Shown: piece by piece, positions 46,948 through 58,100 of the stretch
Position numbering within the stretch: the stretch's first letter is position 1
Layout: every line of letters begins with the position of its first letter
Source: Cliona cf. orientalis
Lineage: Eukaryota > Porifera > Demospongiae > Clionaida > Clionaidae
DNA length: 64,000 nucleotides
Assembly (NCBI GenBank): GCA_963930775.1
Contig: OZ005694.1
Span: 6,689,054 to 6,753,053, forward strand
Direction of reading: 5' to 3'
Notes under the pieces: generated by a model
Database searches by the model: none
Told to the model about the DNA's origin: nothing
What the model saw: the letters and a program-made list of their open reading frames with translations, nothing else
Translations under genes and position numbers: made by a program

Positions 46948-48293
46948 TACGGTGGCCCTGGAGGTCACGTGTCACGCCAGTGGCTATCACGTATCACTCC
47001 AGGGTGACCTGTTCTTGGGACATAGGGTCAAAAACGTAACAAGATGACGGAGTGTGTGGATTACACGGTGGTGTGTCCGTACTATCATCTATATCATTGG
47101 TGCTGATGGTACTATCAGTTAATAAATTCATTATCAACTTCTGGATCATCACGAGTCCCTTCAATGCTTGAGAGAACAAATTAGCCTATAACACACTGAG
47201 GTATCTATCACTGACAATAAGAACACAGCAACAGATCAAGGGTAACATACTCGTTGATTTTTAATATCATAAAATAATTTATTTGTTGACCTTTAATAGC
47301 TACGCTCACATCGCACCCTATAATACTCGGGGGGCCGGGGGGTGTGGCGGTGAACACTTGATAGCCACGTACACCACTAGGACTGGTTGTCATGTGTACT
47401 GGAATGGCGACGGTACGGAGAATGAACGGTACGGACATCAGCGTTACGGACTGGAATGGCGACGGTACGGAGAATGAACGGTACGGACATCAGCGTTACG
47501 GACTGGAATGGCGACGGTACGGAGACTGAACGGTACGGACATCAGCGTTACGGACGGCGGTGACGTGACGACGGTAGGAGGAGAGGATACTGGAGTGATA
47601 CGTGATAGCTACTGGCGTGACGCGTGACCTCCAGGGCCACCGTATATCAAGTGTTCACCGCCACACCCCCCGGCCCCCCGAGTATTATAGGGTGCGATGT
47701 GAGCGTAGCTATTAAAGGTCAACAAATAAATTATTTAAAAATCAACGAGTATGTTACCCTTGATCTGTTGCTGTGTTCTTATTGTCAGTGATAGATACCT
47801 CAGTGTGTTATAGGCTAATTTGTTCTCTCAAGCATTGAAGGGACTCGTGATGATCCAGAAGTTGATAATGAATTTATTAACTGATAGTACCATCAGCACC
47901 AATGATATAGATGATAGTACGGACACACCACCGTGTAATCCACACACTCCGTCATCTTGTTACGTGATAGCCACTGGCATGACACGTGACCTCCAGGGCC
48001 ACCGTATTGATAGCCACGTACACCACTAGGACTGGTTGTCATGTGTACTGGAATGGCGACGGTACGGAGAATGAACGGTACGGACATCAGCGTTACGGAC
48101 TGGAATGGCGACGGTACGGAGAATGAACGGTACGGACATCAGCGTTACGGACTGGAATGGCGACGGTACGGAGACTGAACGGTACGGACATCAGCGTTAC
48201 GGACGGCGGTGACGTGACGACGGTAGGAGGAGAGGATACTGGAGTGATACGTGATAGCTACTGGCGTGACGCGTGACCTCCAGGGCCACCGTA
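46948..48293. mobile_element. Compound element A - S - A(inverted) - S inside exon 2 of locus III
   Basis: TIR TACGGTGGCCCTGGAGGTCA at both ends, with GTTGTG repeated at 46942-46947 and 48294-48299. Segment A (46948-47358) recurs inverted at 47645-48007 with a roughly 40-bp internal deletion. Segment S (47359-47644, 286 bp) recurs directly at 48008-48293. The inner junction at 47637-47644 is another terminal motif CCACCGTA. This reads as one A+S element next to a rearranged inverted partner. A carries an exon-like open stretch (MFSQALKGLVMIQKLIMNLL) that could be captured host sequence. Confidence 0.7.
47398..47553. repeat. Three 52-bp tandem repeats (second set at 48047-48202)
   Basis: Unit begins ACTGGAATGGCGACGGTACG. 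Starts at 47398, 47450 and 47502 give an exact 52-bp period. The same three units are present in the second S copy, shifted by 649 bp. The third unit differs at GAGACTGAAC in both sets, showing the whole S segment was copied after the array formed. Confidence 0.85.
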
Positions 48294-48719
48294 GTTGTGG
48301 GCGAGTTTTTTGTCCTCTATAATTCAGGTAACATATTCTGTATCCTACTTTCATACTCCCTCCTTAACTTAAGTGGCAACATAGTTAACACTTGCAACAC
48401 TTCTTCCACAGAAGTATCTCCTTTTGATAATTCATTCACCAGGCGTTTATGAAGGCAGTCAAACTGCTCTTCCAGTGCGTCAATCTTCATGGATACATCC
48501 AGAGGGAACTCTGCATGGAATGACAAAGGATTAATATCTCATGCATGCTCAGTTACTAACATTAAGTATTTAGAAGCACTGTTACTATAAATAGGCACTA
48601 AATGTAGTATCCTGGGGAAGCTCCCACTCCCTGGCCACACTCACTGATTCATGGGGTCACTACAGCAGCGCACCGTGACACAAATGTATGCAATTACCAT
48701 CCCCAGTAAGCACCCATGC

Positions 48720-48905
48720 ATGTGCGAGTTATATTTACCCCGCGCGCATGCGCAAGGGGTAAAGTAATCGGTTGTGTCGTTGTCGTCGTTGTTGTCGTTG
48801 TCGTCGTGAGCACAAAAATCGCCATATTTCGAGATGTAGGCATCTAAGCGACTCGTAAGCACAACGAATCAATCGAATTCGGCGAAAAAATAGCTTCAGT
48901 GTGTT
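48720..48905. repeat. Dispersed repeat with GCGCATGCGC and GGGGTAAAG core
   Basis: Consists of the palindrome GCGCATGCGCAAGGGGTAAAG-like core, then a GTCGTCGTT run, ATCGCCATAT and AGGCAT. The same order recurs at 63065-63205 (close copy), 57370-57500, 59545-59640 (inverted), 9490-9575 (inverted) and, weaker, at 28490-28545 and 45950-46050. Probably an old mobile family; no clear ends. Confidence 0.55.
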
Positions 48906-51900
48906 TCAAATCAATGGACACGGTCCACGGGCGTCACAAATCGTGCCTTTTTTGTGGCTAACGTAGCCACGCCTATCGACAGTGCCTACTCAATGCATAC
49001 ATTGTGTTTTCTGCTCATGCGCACAACTAAGTAGCCAAGAATGATTGGTAAAGATCGTCGAAATTAATAATGCTCTATAGTCCATCCATATCCGCTGACG
49101 GAGCTGAAATCTGCAGGCCCTATGGCTATACTATTACAACAAAATATTGAAAGTATCAGTTCATATATCCTAGTAGTCTTGATCTGGTGTAGAGAGAGTG
49201 CTTTTTATCACCGAGACCTCTGGTGGCTACATACAATTAAGCAGCACTTCCACTAATTTTCTAAAGTTCACAAACTTATAGCCATGCATACAAAAGCAAT
49301 TCTATAGATTGCACAATGTGCGCGCGGGGTATGTGCTCTACAGAGCTCTAGTTATGTTATGTTATGTCATTGCATCACAAATCTTGAAAGGTCACCACAA
49401 TATTATTATCCTAATGAAATCTTTAACATAGGACATAAAATTAACGTGCTAAATTTTCGCCAAGAAGAGCATGCAACCATAATAATATTACTAGTGGTGA
49501 TGAAAATCATCTGTGCGGGGCGAGCCTTCGCAAAAGTCACAAGATTTCTTTGAAAGCACACAGGCATGCATGCGCACATGGGGTTGGTACTCCAATAGCT
49601 AGGCCTGAGAAGCTACTTTGATAGTGAAAGTATCACAGATTGCTAGTATAATAGCTGTAGTCCCATGCCATGACCATGAATCCAAGTACAGGCCCTGAAG
49701 GGATAAGCCTCCATGCAGTCCTCTTCATGCTCAGAAAAGTGGAGTCTACCAGTGGTGTAGTACATCTTAGGCGGCCTGCGGATCGTGAATATCAGTACCT
49801 GTAGAGACGGAGCCATTCTGAAACGTTGAACTTGATCGTTTCCAGAGGGCATTTCCAAACTGGTCACGTTTCCAGACAGTGGTACCGTCAAGGGTCAAGG
49901 TGGACTTGAGCTTCGTACACAGAAGATCCAAGAGATCTCGACGCTTTCGTCGATGGAAGGCTCGAGCTAGCTTCAAGAAAGTGGCTCCTCGGCCTTTCTC
50001 TTTTATGCCAGGCGTCCAGTAGGGACACTCTGCACATTTCCTGGCTACTATTAATTTCTCGATTTATGTCCCGTAGCTCGTCTAAGGAGAAGTTCAGATA
50101 CATCTCCCAGTCCGCGCCGATTTCGACAGCTATATCATCCCTCAGTTATATCTCGTGGGCACTCTCTGTCTAGGTCTTCTTCCTTGAAGTCGTGTCGACG
50201 TCGCGACAAAATCTCTTCCAAAGTAGGGCCTGTTTCGCTCGGAATTGGACAGCTTGTTGCCATGTTTAGAGGGTATAGACTACAACCTCCACCCTCCGGA
50301 CACGCCCCCAATATCTAGCCCCACCCTCGCATGACCTTGTAGTTCTGCGCATGCGTAGTTGCGTAGTTATACTCAGCATCAAGAAAGATCCACAACGTAT
50401 TAAATTATTCAGAAAAACAAGGCTAGCTAGCTACTCATTAAAATACCATTTCAACCTGTCTTTGAGTCTTGTTGGAAGTGGTAGTCTATCAACTTCATCA
50501 TCACTCTTTAGCCAACTTGATAGTCTTTCCAGGCACAGCTCTTCAAGGTTGATAGCACCATACTCTGTAACCGTGGATGGGTGTAAATTAATCACTACTG
50601 ATGTGAGAGGGAGTGTGGTTAGCTATTCCTTATGAAACACAGAATTTGATATAGCTAGGCACAGCATATATGGCCAACTGTGGATTATGAGCATCAGTTC
50701 TGTAACTGTTAGTTTCAATTCTGAAGCAGTATCATTCGCTCTAGCCCCACCCCCATATCACAAAGCTACAAAGCCAAGGTTCAGACTGATATATATAATA
50801 TATTATAGCTATACTTGCACTATATCATAGTAATAGTGCATGAACTGTACTATAATAATATACAGCACTATATAATAATATTATAGAAGTATAATATGTG
50901 TCCAACATGTCTCAGCATTACTACATATCCCTTTATTAGACGGTTAACTATTATGTCAGTCTGAATTTAGTGCTTGAGTATGTGCAAAGCCCAAATACTA
51001 CAGTTGGCTATGGATCAGAGGGGTAGGAAGCAATAAAAAAAAGTGGGGGGGGGGGGGGGGGACATACAGACAGGTTGGGGCCGAAGGCCCCAGCTGCTTG
51101 AGCTCTCCTAGGGGGTCTGAGCTGGGGGCATGCTCCCCCAGAAAATTTTGAGATTTTAGGTATTACCAGATGCTTTCTGAGGCATTATGGGGACTAAAAT
51201 TTGAATCAGTTATTCCTGTGTAATTAGTAGTATAAGAAAGTTCAGACTCAAACAGTGGAGGGGCTATGCCCCCCCTCCTAGAAAAGTGGGGGGGGGGGGG
51301 GGGGGGGGGGGGGGGAATTGCCCCCACCCTGCTCCTACCCCTTTGTGGATACAATTAACATGCAATTATTAGAATGAGCCACAAAACATAATTTATTTTG
51401 CAGGGTCGTCTTTGAAAAAAATTTAGGAAAGGTGTGTGTACATACACTAGATGTGACTACTATAACACTCACCTGCTTTGGTGATAACTGTAGCAGCACA
51501 CTGGCCATAATGGTCCACAACGGCATAGACATCAGTGTCTCTGGTGTAGATGTTCTTTGCTGCTATGCCTTGACTTTCACCATTCACAGTGAACTCCAAC
51601 ACTCCACCTTGGGATAGACGCAATCCAGCACAATCTCCCTCACGAAGATCATATAAACAAACATAGCCATAGTCGTGGTACTCTTCAGGAGTGACAAGGT
51701 TATTGTATAGTGTCTGGCCATCCCACATACAATATTTTGCACCATAGGAATCCTCAGGGATATCTAGACCAGATTCAATCGGCACACCTTTCTTACACCT
51801 TCTTATTCCCAATTCAAGTGATCCAGCCCAATTTGCTTCATATGTCATTATTTTCACCTCAAACTCTGCCAGTCCTTTAAGAGGTTGTGCTCCATATGCT

Positions 51901-52369
51901 ACACCATCATCGAACGTATCTTCAGGGTCCATCCTCTCAGCTCCTAGTCCATTGTTGGTGATTTGAATGTTTTCTCCCGCTGCACTGTGGTAGCCAAATT
52001 GAATGTCTTTGTTTGGTATTGACTCATCTGCATCTGACTCTGACAGAGGATCTTGTAGTCTTCTGGTTTGGCCTTTGTTTACTAACATACACCCTGATAG
52101 CAAAAGAAAAGTATGTACATGTATGTAACTTGATGTATGTTCATCTACACGACTCTTATCTGCATGTTCATCTGTTAATTTGGGAGGCTCACACATAAAA
52201 AAAATTTATTATGCTCCCCATACAAGCCCCTCTCATTTAGATTTGCATAGTTCCTTCTTTATATTAGATATACTATAGCCAAGCAAAAGCAATACATGTA
52301 CTGCTGTTCACTATAATTATGAATGGCTTCTCTCATTTGCTTGTGTGAATTGTATTATTATGAAAAACT

Positions 52370-52760
52370 TGACCACATCCCCAGTAGCTACATAATTCTA
52401 ATGATGCATGTGGTAAAAGGTCGTCAATATACACATCGATGCCGGTGCCTCAATCGCAGAGATGGAGTCTAAGACCGACTCTCGACTTCGAGTTTTGATG
52501 CTTCAATCACAGGAGATGAACTCGACAGCACAGTACAGCTTCAGAACTTGAGATCGGTCGTAAATAGCGCAAGGCTAGCTTTATTTATCCACAGGAATAC
52601 GTTAGCCAAGAGAACGTGTGAAGTTTGGCCAGCATTACTTGTCGGAGAAAGTAGCACTCAGCTTTTGATGTATTCGCTGGATATGTATGTAAGTTAATCT
52701 ATGATTCTGTGCATTTTTAGGTCTCAGAAGTGTTCTGTAAAGGCTCTGAATTTTAGCACT
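52370..52760. repeat. ~400-bp dispersed repeat, copy 2 (left of tandem array)
   Basis: Similar to 12620-13025 and 54555-54970. It sits about 80 bp left of the four-unit array, so the array is bracketed by two direct copies of this repeat. Confidence 0.65.
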
Positions 52761-52843
52761 ATGACAACATAGGTTACATCATAATTACAATATAATTACC
52801 TAATACCCGCAAAACAGTAAATTTATACTGGGGATGTTACAAT

Positions 52844-54553
52844 GAAAAACTTAGACTACATCCCTCGTCCCTCACGAAAAGCATTACGCCGTGCTACTGT
52901 ACGCCGCCATAATTCAAACTAGGACACATCGACAAACTGCGCATGTTCCGTATAGCTACATGTATATTGGGGTGCGCGGCTTGAGCCGGTTGACCCGGAC
53001 GTGACCTCCACCGGCCATGTGCTAGACTGAACAGGGAAATCCCCCCGAGTGCTAGCTCGCCAAAGAAAGTGAACTGAGAAAATCGCCATATCTCATCGAT
53101 AGTCCACGATGTCTTCTACGCTAGGTTCGAATTCTGGGTTCCAACAATCTTTCATGAGTGCTAAACATTTTGAAACAGTTTCACAGCAATTTCATCATCA
53201 TTAATCATAATTACCTCATCGGTCGGCCAAATTGTTTTTTTTTTCTAATTGGGACTCGGGACGTAATGAACAACTTAGACTACATCCCGAGTCCCTCATG
53301 AAAAGTATTACACAGTGCTACTGCACGCCGTCATAATTCAAACCAGGACACATCGACAAACTGCGCATGCTCCGTATACACGTATATTGGGGCGCGCGGC
53401 TTGAGCCGGTTGACCCGGACGCACGTGACCTTCATCTGCCATGCCATATGCTCGACTGAATAGGGAAATCCCCCCAGAGAGCTCGCTCGCTAAAGAAAGC
53501 GAACTGAGAGAATCGCCATGTATCATCAATAGTCCACGAACTCTTCTACGCTAGGTTCGAATCCTGGGTCCCAATACCCTGTAATGCGAGCTAAACATTT
53601 TGAAGCAGTCTTCACCCCAATTTCATCATAGGTTTCATCATCATTTCATCATCATTTCATCATTACTTCGTCATTAATATTACTCATCGGTCGGCCGAAT
53701 TCTTTTTTTGGAATTGGGACTCGGGATGTAATGAAAAACTTAGACTACATCCAGAGTCCCTCATTGACACATTGACAAACTGCACATGCTCCATATACGT
53801 GTATAATATTGGGGCGCGCAGCTTGAGCCGGTTGACCCGGACATGACCTTCACTTGCCACATGCTCGACTGAATAGGGAAATCCCCCCTGAGAGCTCGCT
53901 CGCTAAAGAAAGCGAACTGAGAGAATCGCCATAATATATCATCGATAGTCCACGATCTCTTCCACGCTAGGTTCGAATTCTGGGTTCCAACACCCTGTCA
54001 TGCGAGCTAAACATTTTGAAGTAGTCTTCACCCAGTTTCATCATAATTAGCTACCTCATCGGTTGGCCGAATCGATTTGTTGATTGGGACTCTGGACGTA
54101 ATTACAATGAAAAACTTAGACTACATCCCGAGTCCCTCATGAAAAGTATTACACCGTGCTACTGTACGCCACCATAATTCGAACTAGTAGACATCGACAA
54201 ACTGCGCATGCTCCGTATACGCGTATATTGGGGCGCGCGGCTTGAGCCGGTTGACCCGGACGTAATCTCTACCTGCCATGTGCTTGACTGAATAGAGAAA
54301 TCCCCCCAGAGAGCGAGCTCGCTAAAGAAAGCGAACTGAGAGAATCACTATTATATCATCGATATAGTCCACGATCTCTTCTATGCTATAGGTTCGAATT
54401 CTGGGTCCCAATACCCTGTCATGCGAGCTAAACATTTTGAAGCAGTTTTCACCCCAATTTCATCATAATTTCATCATAGGTTTCATCATTATTCATCATA
54501 ATTACCTCATCGGTTGGCCAAATCGATTTATGAATTGGGACTCGGGACGTAAT
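52844..54553. repeat. Four-unit tandem array, units of 376-465 bp
   Basis: Units 52844-53267, 53268-53732, 53733-54108 and 54109-54553 each open with GAAAAACTTAGACTACATCC or GAACAACTT. Each closes with GGGACTCGGGAYGTA, so every junction forms an inverted motif. All contain GGCTTGAGCCGGTTGACCCG and, later, GGTTCGAATYC, which equals the tRNA B-box consensus. Length differences come from an ATTTCATC run and small deletions. The third unit lacks about 45 bp near its start. No open frame is conserved. The array lies in intron 5 of locus IV. Confidence 0.8.
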
Positions 54554-54554
54554 G

Positions 54555-54970
54555 AAAACTTGATCACATGCCCAGTAGCTGCATAATGGTTCGTATGGTA
54601 AAAGGTCGTCAATATAGTGCATACACAGTCTAAGCCACATCAATGTCGGTACCTCAATCACAGAGATGACTTCTGAGACCGACTCTCTACCTCGACAGTG
54701 ACATTTTCAACCACAGGAGACGAATTCAACAGCACCATGTAGCTTCTGAACATCGGGTTGGTCGCAGCATAGCACGTTGTGTGCATGCTATGTAGCACAA
54801 GGCTAGCTGTATTTATCCATGGGATTACGTCAGCCAAGAGAACGCGTAAAGTTCGGTCGGCGGTACTTGTCAGAGAAAGTAGCACTCAGCTTGCAATATA
54901 TTCGCTGGATACATGTGTCAGATACTATACATACATATCGATTTTCAAGTCTCAGAAAGGCCCCATGAAG
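54555..54970. repeat. ~400-bp dispersed repeat, copy 3 (right of tandem array)
   Basis: Begins directly at the end of the fourth array unit. Closer to the 12620 copy than to the 52370 copy over its last 100 bp. Ends about 60 bp before exon 5 of locus IV. Confidence 0.65.
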
Positions 54971-56569
54971 CATAACTTACATTGTACCTCCCACAATAAC
55001 AAATTAAAGTGTCATGTCTTTTCATACCATTATAATTAATCCGTGGGTGTATATCCATCATTGAATCATCTGAGCTTCCTTCGAACTTGATAGTGGGTGG
55101 ATCAAACCTTGTTCCTCTCATCGTTACCTTGATGTGATAGTCTAGCAGCCGATGTTGCAGGTTTTCATGCTCACTCTCCCTCCAAATGTCAGAAGCTCTA
55201 ATCTGTTGAATAAAATAATAACAATTATAGCAGAGATAATAACATTCCTGATTACATTCCACTGACTACATCAAAGGGAAATGAACACAGGTAGAGGGGT
55301 GCAGTGCTGCAATTCTCTACGGAAACCCCTGAACCATTGAAGGATCAGCCCCTGCTACTGAAGCATTAGCTACTTTATTAGACGTATACTGCTAGGACCT
55401 ATTGCTACATAGAAACCTGTGTGCTCTCTGTATGCAAGAGCTAACTTTACCTGCTTGCTTATTGCGTGGATTTAGCATCAAATCCGACAAACTACAAATG
55501 GACTAGCCAACACCAATCAGATAACACCTGTTAAATACCATGTAGAGGGAGACATTCTAAGGGGAAAAACTTTCATAGATCAGTAGGAAGTGAGAATTTC
55601 ATGGAGAAAACTTTCGTGGAATGCTAAATCAATCATAATATATTAGGTGGGTGGGGCATGCCTAAAAAATTTTCTCCTGCCAAAGTTTCTTACTATGCAG
55701 TATGCACATACAACTGCTGGGATTGATTTGGGTGCTCCTGATCATGAAAACACATTCACCCCTTTAAATATCAGTAAATAAATCCATCACCCCTCTTGGT
55801 TCCTCGACACATTGCCTCTGTACCCTAGCCTCTAAAATTTAAGTGGCACCTGACATCTGCTAGCTATCCGTTGAGACATGTTACCATTCCATCTTCAGGC
55901 TCCACTGCAGTGATGTGTAGGTTCTTCTCTGGCACAATAAGTCTTAAGGATCCACCTGAACTGGCCGTTGAAGCAAATCTAAAATTCTTGATAAAGTATT
56001 GGTCGCCGTCGCCATCATCGCCATCATCGCCATAGACTTCGTATTCGCGTCGCAATTTCAAAATCTATATATTAACCAACATCAATAAGTAAACAATTGA
56101 AGAGCCAACTGAGGAATGCTACTTTACCTTGAGAGCTGTGTAATGAAAATGAGCATCGATGTAGACTTCATGAATGTCTCCAGATGACTTTACTGACACA
56201 ACAAGAGAGTAGAGAGTATCCACACTGGCATCAGTTTTCTGTGATGGACTCTCAACCTGCATGGGAGGTATTTTTTTTTCATGAATTATTATTGCCATAG
56301 TAGAAAGACAATACCGGGAAATATCACAAGTTCATTGCCACATATATTAATAATTTATTCGTATGAGTGTGAAGAGTAACAATGGAAAAGGTAAGTGATA
56401 TTTCCGAGGTATCATCATTCTACTATGACAATAAGGTATTTATTGCATATTGAAGAAGCCTATATTCTGTACTGGAGCTTTAGTAGCTCGAGTGAGAAAA
56501 TATGCTGAGTTAGTTTCGAACTGTTCACAATGGCAGCTGCCATTTCAGGCGCTGAAGACTACTATAAGG

Positions 56570-58100
56570 CAGACAGCTAAGTATGGTAAGTGCAGCAGCA
56601 CCGTGGCTCATTAATTTTATCTAACTCGGGCAACAAAAATCAAGTCAAAGTCACCTTGGTGGAACAGTCAACCATGGTTCAATGTTTCGACATTGCATAT
56701 CATAATTATATTATGGTGATCATGTGACGAACATGACTGACACTGGAAAGTATCATGTGTGTTGCCACCCATGCGTTGGCTATATGTTCGTATTACAGGT
56801 CATTGCGAAGTTCAATATAATACGATAATAATATTATGCCCTTTATCAAGTATTGTATGAAAGTTTTGGCAAAATGCACACGTATAATAAAATAACAAGA
56901 AATATAATATTATGCATGTGTAGCAAAACTAGCCGGCAGATAGCTAGGTATGATAAGTGCAGCGGCACCGTGGCTCATTTATCTAACTCGGGCAACAAAA
57001 ATCAAGCCAATTAAAGTCACCTTGGTAGAACAGTCAACCATGGTTCAACATTTCGACATTGCATATATTATTATAATATTATTATATTATGGCGATCATG
57101 TGACAAACACAACTGACACTGGAAAGTATCATGTGTGTTGCCACCCATGCGTTGGCTATGTAACGAGTTAACTTGTCCCCCTACACAAGTGATCCCCCAG
57201 GACCACTTGTGTCATCATAGATGGTCCCCCCGGACATCCTGTGTACGCCATAAATGGTCCCCCACTGCAATAAGTGGTCCCCCATATCAGACACATGCAT
57301 ACTTGACCAAGAGGTAAACCAGTGCATCTTAAGGCAAGATGGACGAGTAGCTATGCTTGTGAAATAGGAAGATACAAGAGAACGCAAGGGGTAAAGCAAT
57401 CGGTTTGCCTATCGTTTGTTGTCTTGTCGTCGTCAGCAAGAAAATCCAAGAAAACCGCCAGATCTAGGCATCAGAGCGACTCCTAAGCACAATGAATTCA
57501 TTAGAAAATTTGCTACATTATGCTTTGAGTAGGCCCACAAGCATCGTAAACACTGCATTTTATTGGCCATGCATATCAACTGCATCCACTGCTGGCAGCA
57601 CAATATGCAGGTAAAGATCGTCAACAGCGCAAGCCTCACGAATAGTACAGATACTGGCTGCAGTAGTATGTAGGATGCAGCACGCGAGGTATTTGCTCTA
57701 TAGAACTCTAGTGCATTATTATGAATGACACTGACATTGACACTTATCATTCAAAGTGTTATGTAGCTAGTTCCACAGCTAAATGTTGGGGGACCACTTA
57801 TGTTTGAGGGGGACCACTTACCACGACACAAGTTGTCCTAGGGGGACGACTTGTGGTAACACAACTAGTCTTGGGGGACTACTTATGGCAACATATGTGC
57901 TCTCGGGGGACCACCTGTAGGGGGGACCATTCGTTGCATGACAGCTATATGTTCGTATTACAGGTCATTGCGAAGTACAATATAATATGATAATATTCCA
58001 TAATATTATATCCTTTATCAAGTATTGTATGAAAATTTTGGCAAAGGTCACACGTAAAATAAAATAACAAGAATTATGCATGTGTAGCAAAACTAGCTGA
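56570..58100. repeat. ~370-bp direct duplication, second copy split by an insertion
   Basis: First copy about 56572-56944; second copy 56945-57159 plus 57944-58100. Both carry CACCGTGGCTCAT, CCTTGGTRGAACAGTCAACC and TGTGTTGCCACCCATGCGTT. No open frame. The undivided first copy serves as the empty site for the 57160-57943 insertion. It lies in intron 2 of locus IV. Confidence 0.8.
57160..57943. mobile_element. 784-bp insertion with GGTCCCCC repeats
   Basis: Ends GTAACGAGTTAACTTGTCCC and, inverted, GCAACGAATGGTCCCC. Both terminal 120-bp regions are packed with AGTGGTCCCCC-like units in opposite orientation. GCTAT is present at both flanks (about 57155-57159 and 57944-57948). A related motif cluster occurs at 62320-62430. 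The interior includes the dispersed GCGC repeat and has no transposase. Confidence 0.6.

Larger units (their letters stand above)
37145..50263 (-). pseudogene. Locus III: death domain-NHR-SOCS gene copy, interrupted
   Basis: Exons: 1 50263-49799, 2 48510-46398 (split by the 46948-48293 element), 3 45011-44891, 4 44817-44656, 5 43610-43436, 6 38218-37598, 7 37284-37145. Exon 1 is the most divergent of the four (starts MATSCPIPSETGPTLEEIL) and has at least two frameshifts, one giving a stop after TEG. Exon 2 has a stop shortly before the insertion. Exon 3 lacks 8 bp. Exons 4-7 are open with correct splice sites; exon 6 is a complete Neuralized domain (FGYHSAAGENI, YAVVDHYGHC) and exon 7 a complete SOCS box ending KLKWYFDE. 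The 3' half could still be expressed from an internal promoter. The start lies only 167 bp downstream of the locus IV stop. Confidence 0.75.

Noticed and set aside
47398-48202. CRISPR-like array of 52-bp repeats
   Set aside because: Units are contiguous with no unique spacers, there are only three per set, and the context is a eukaryotic transposon.
51163-51354. Proline-rich open frame
   Set aside because: Created by a G/C homopolymer; no conservation in other copies.
53553-53563. Functional tRNA gene
   Set aside because: Only the T-arm-like B-box matches; I could not fit an acceptor stem, D-arm or anticodon arm.
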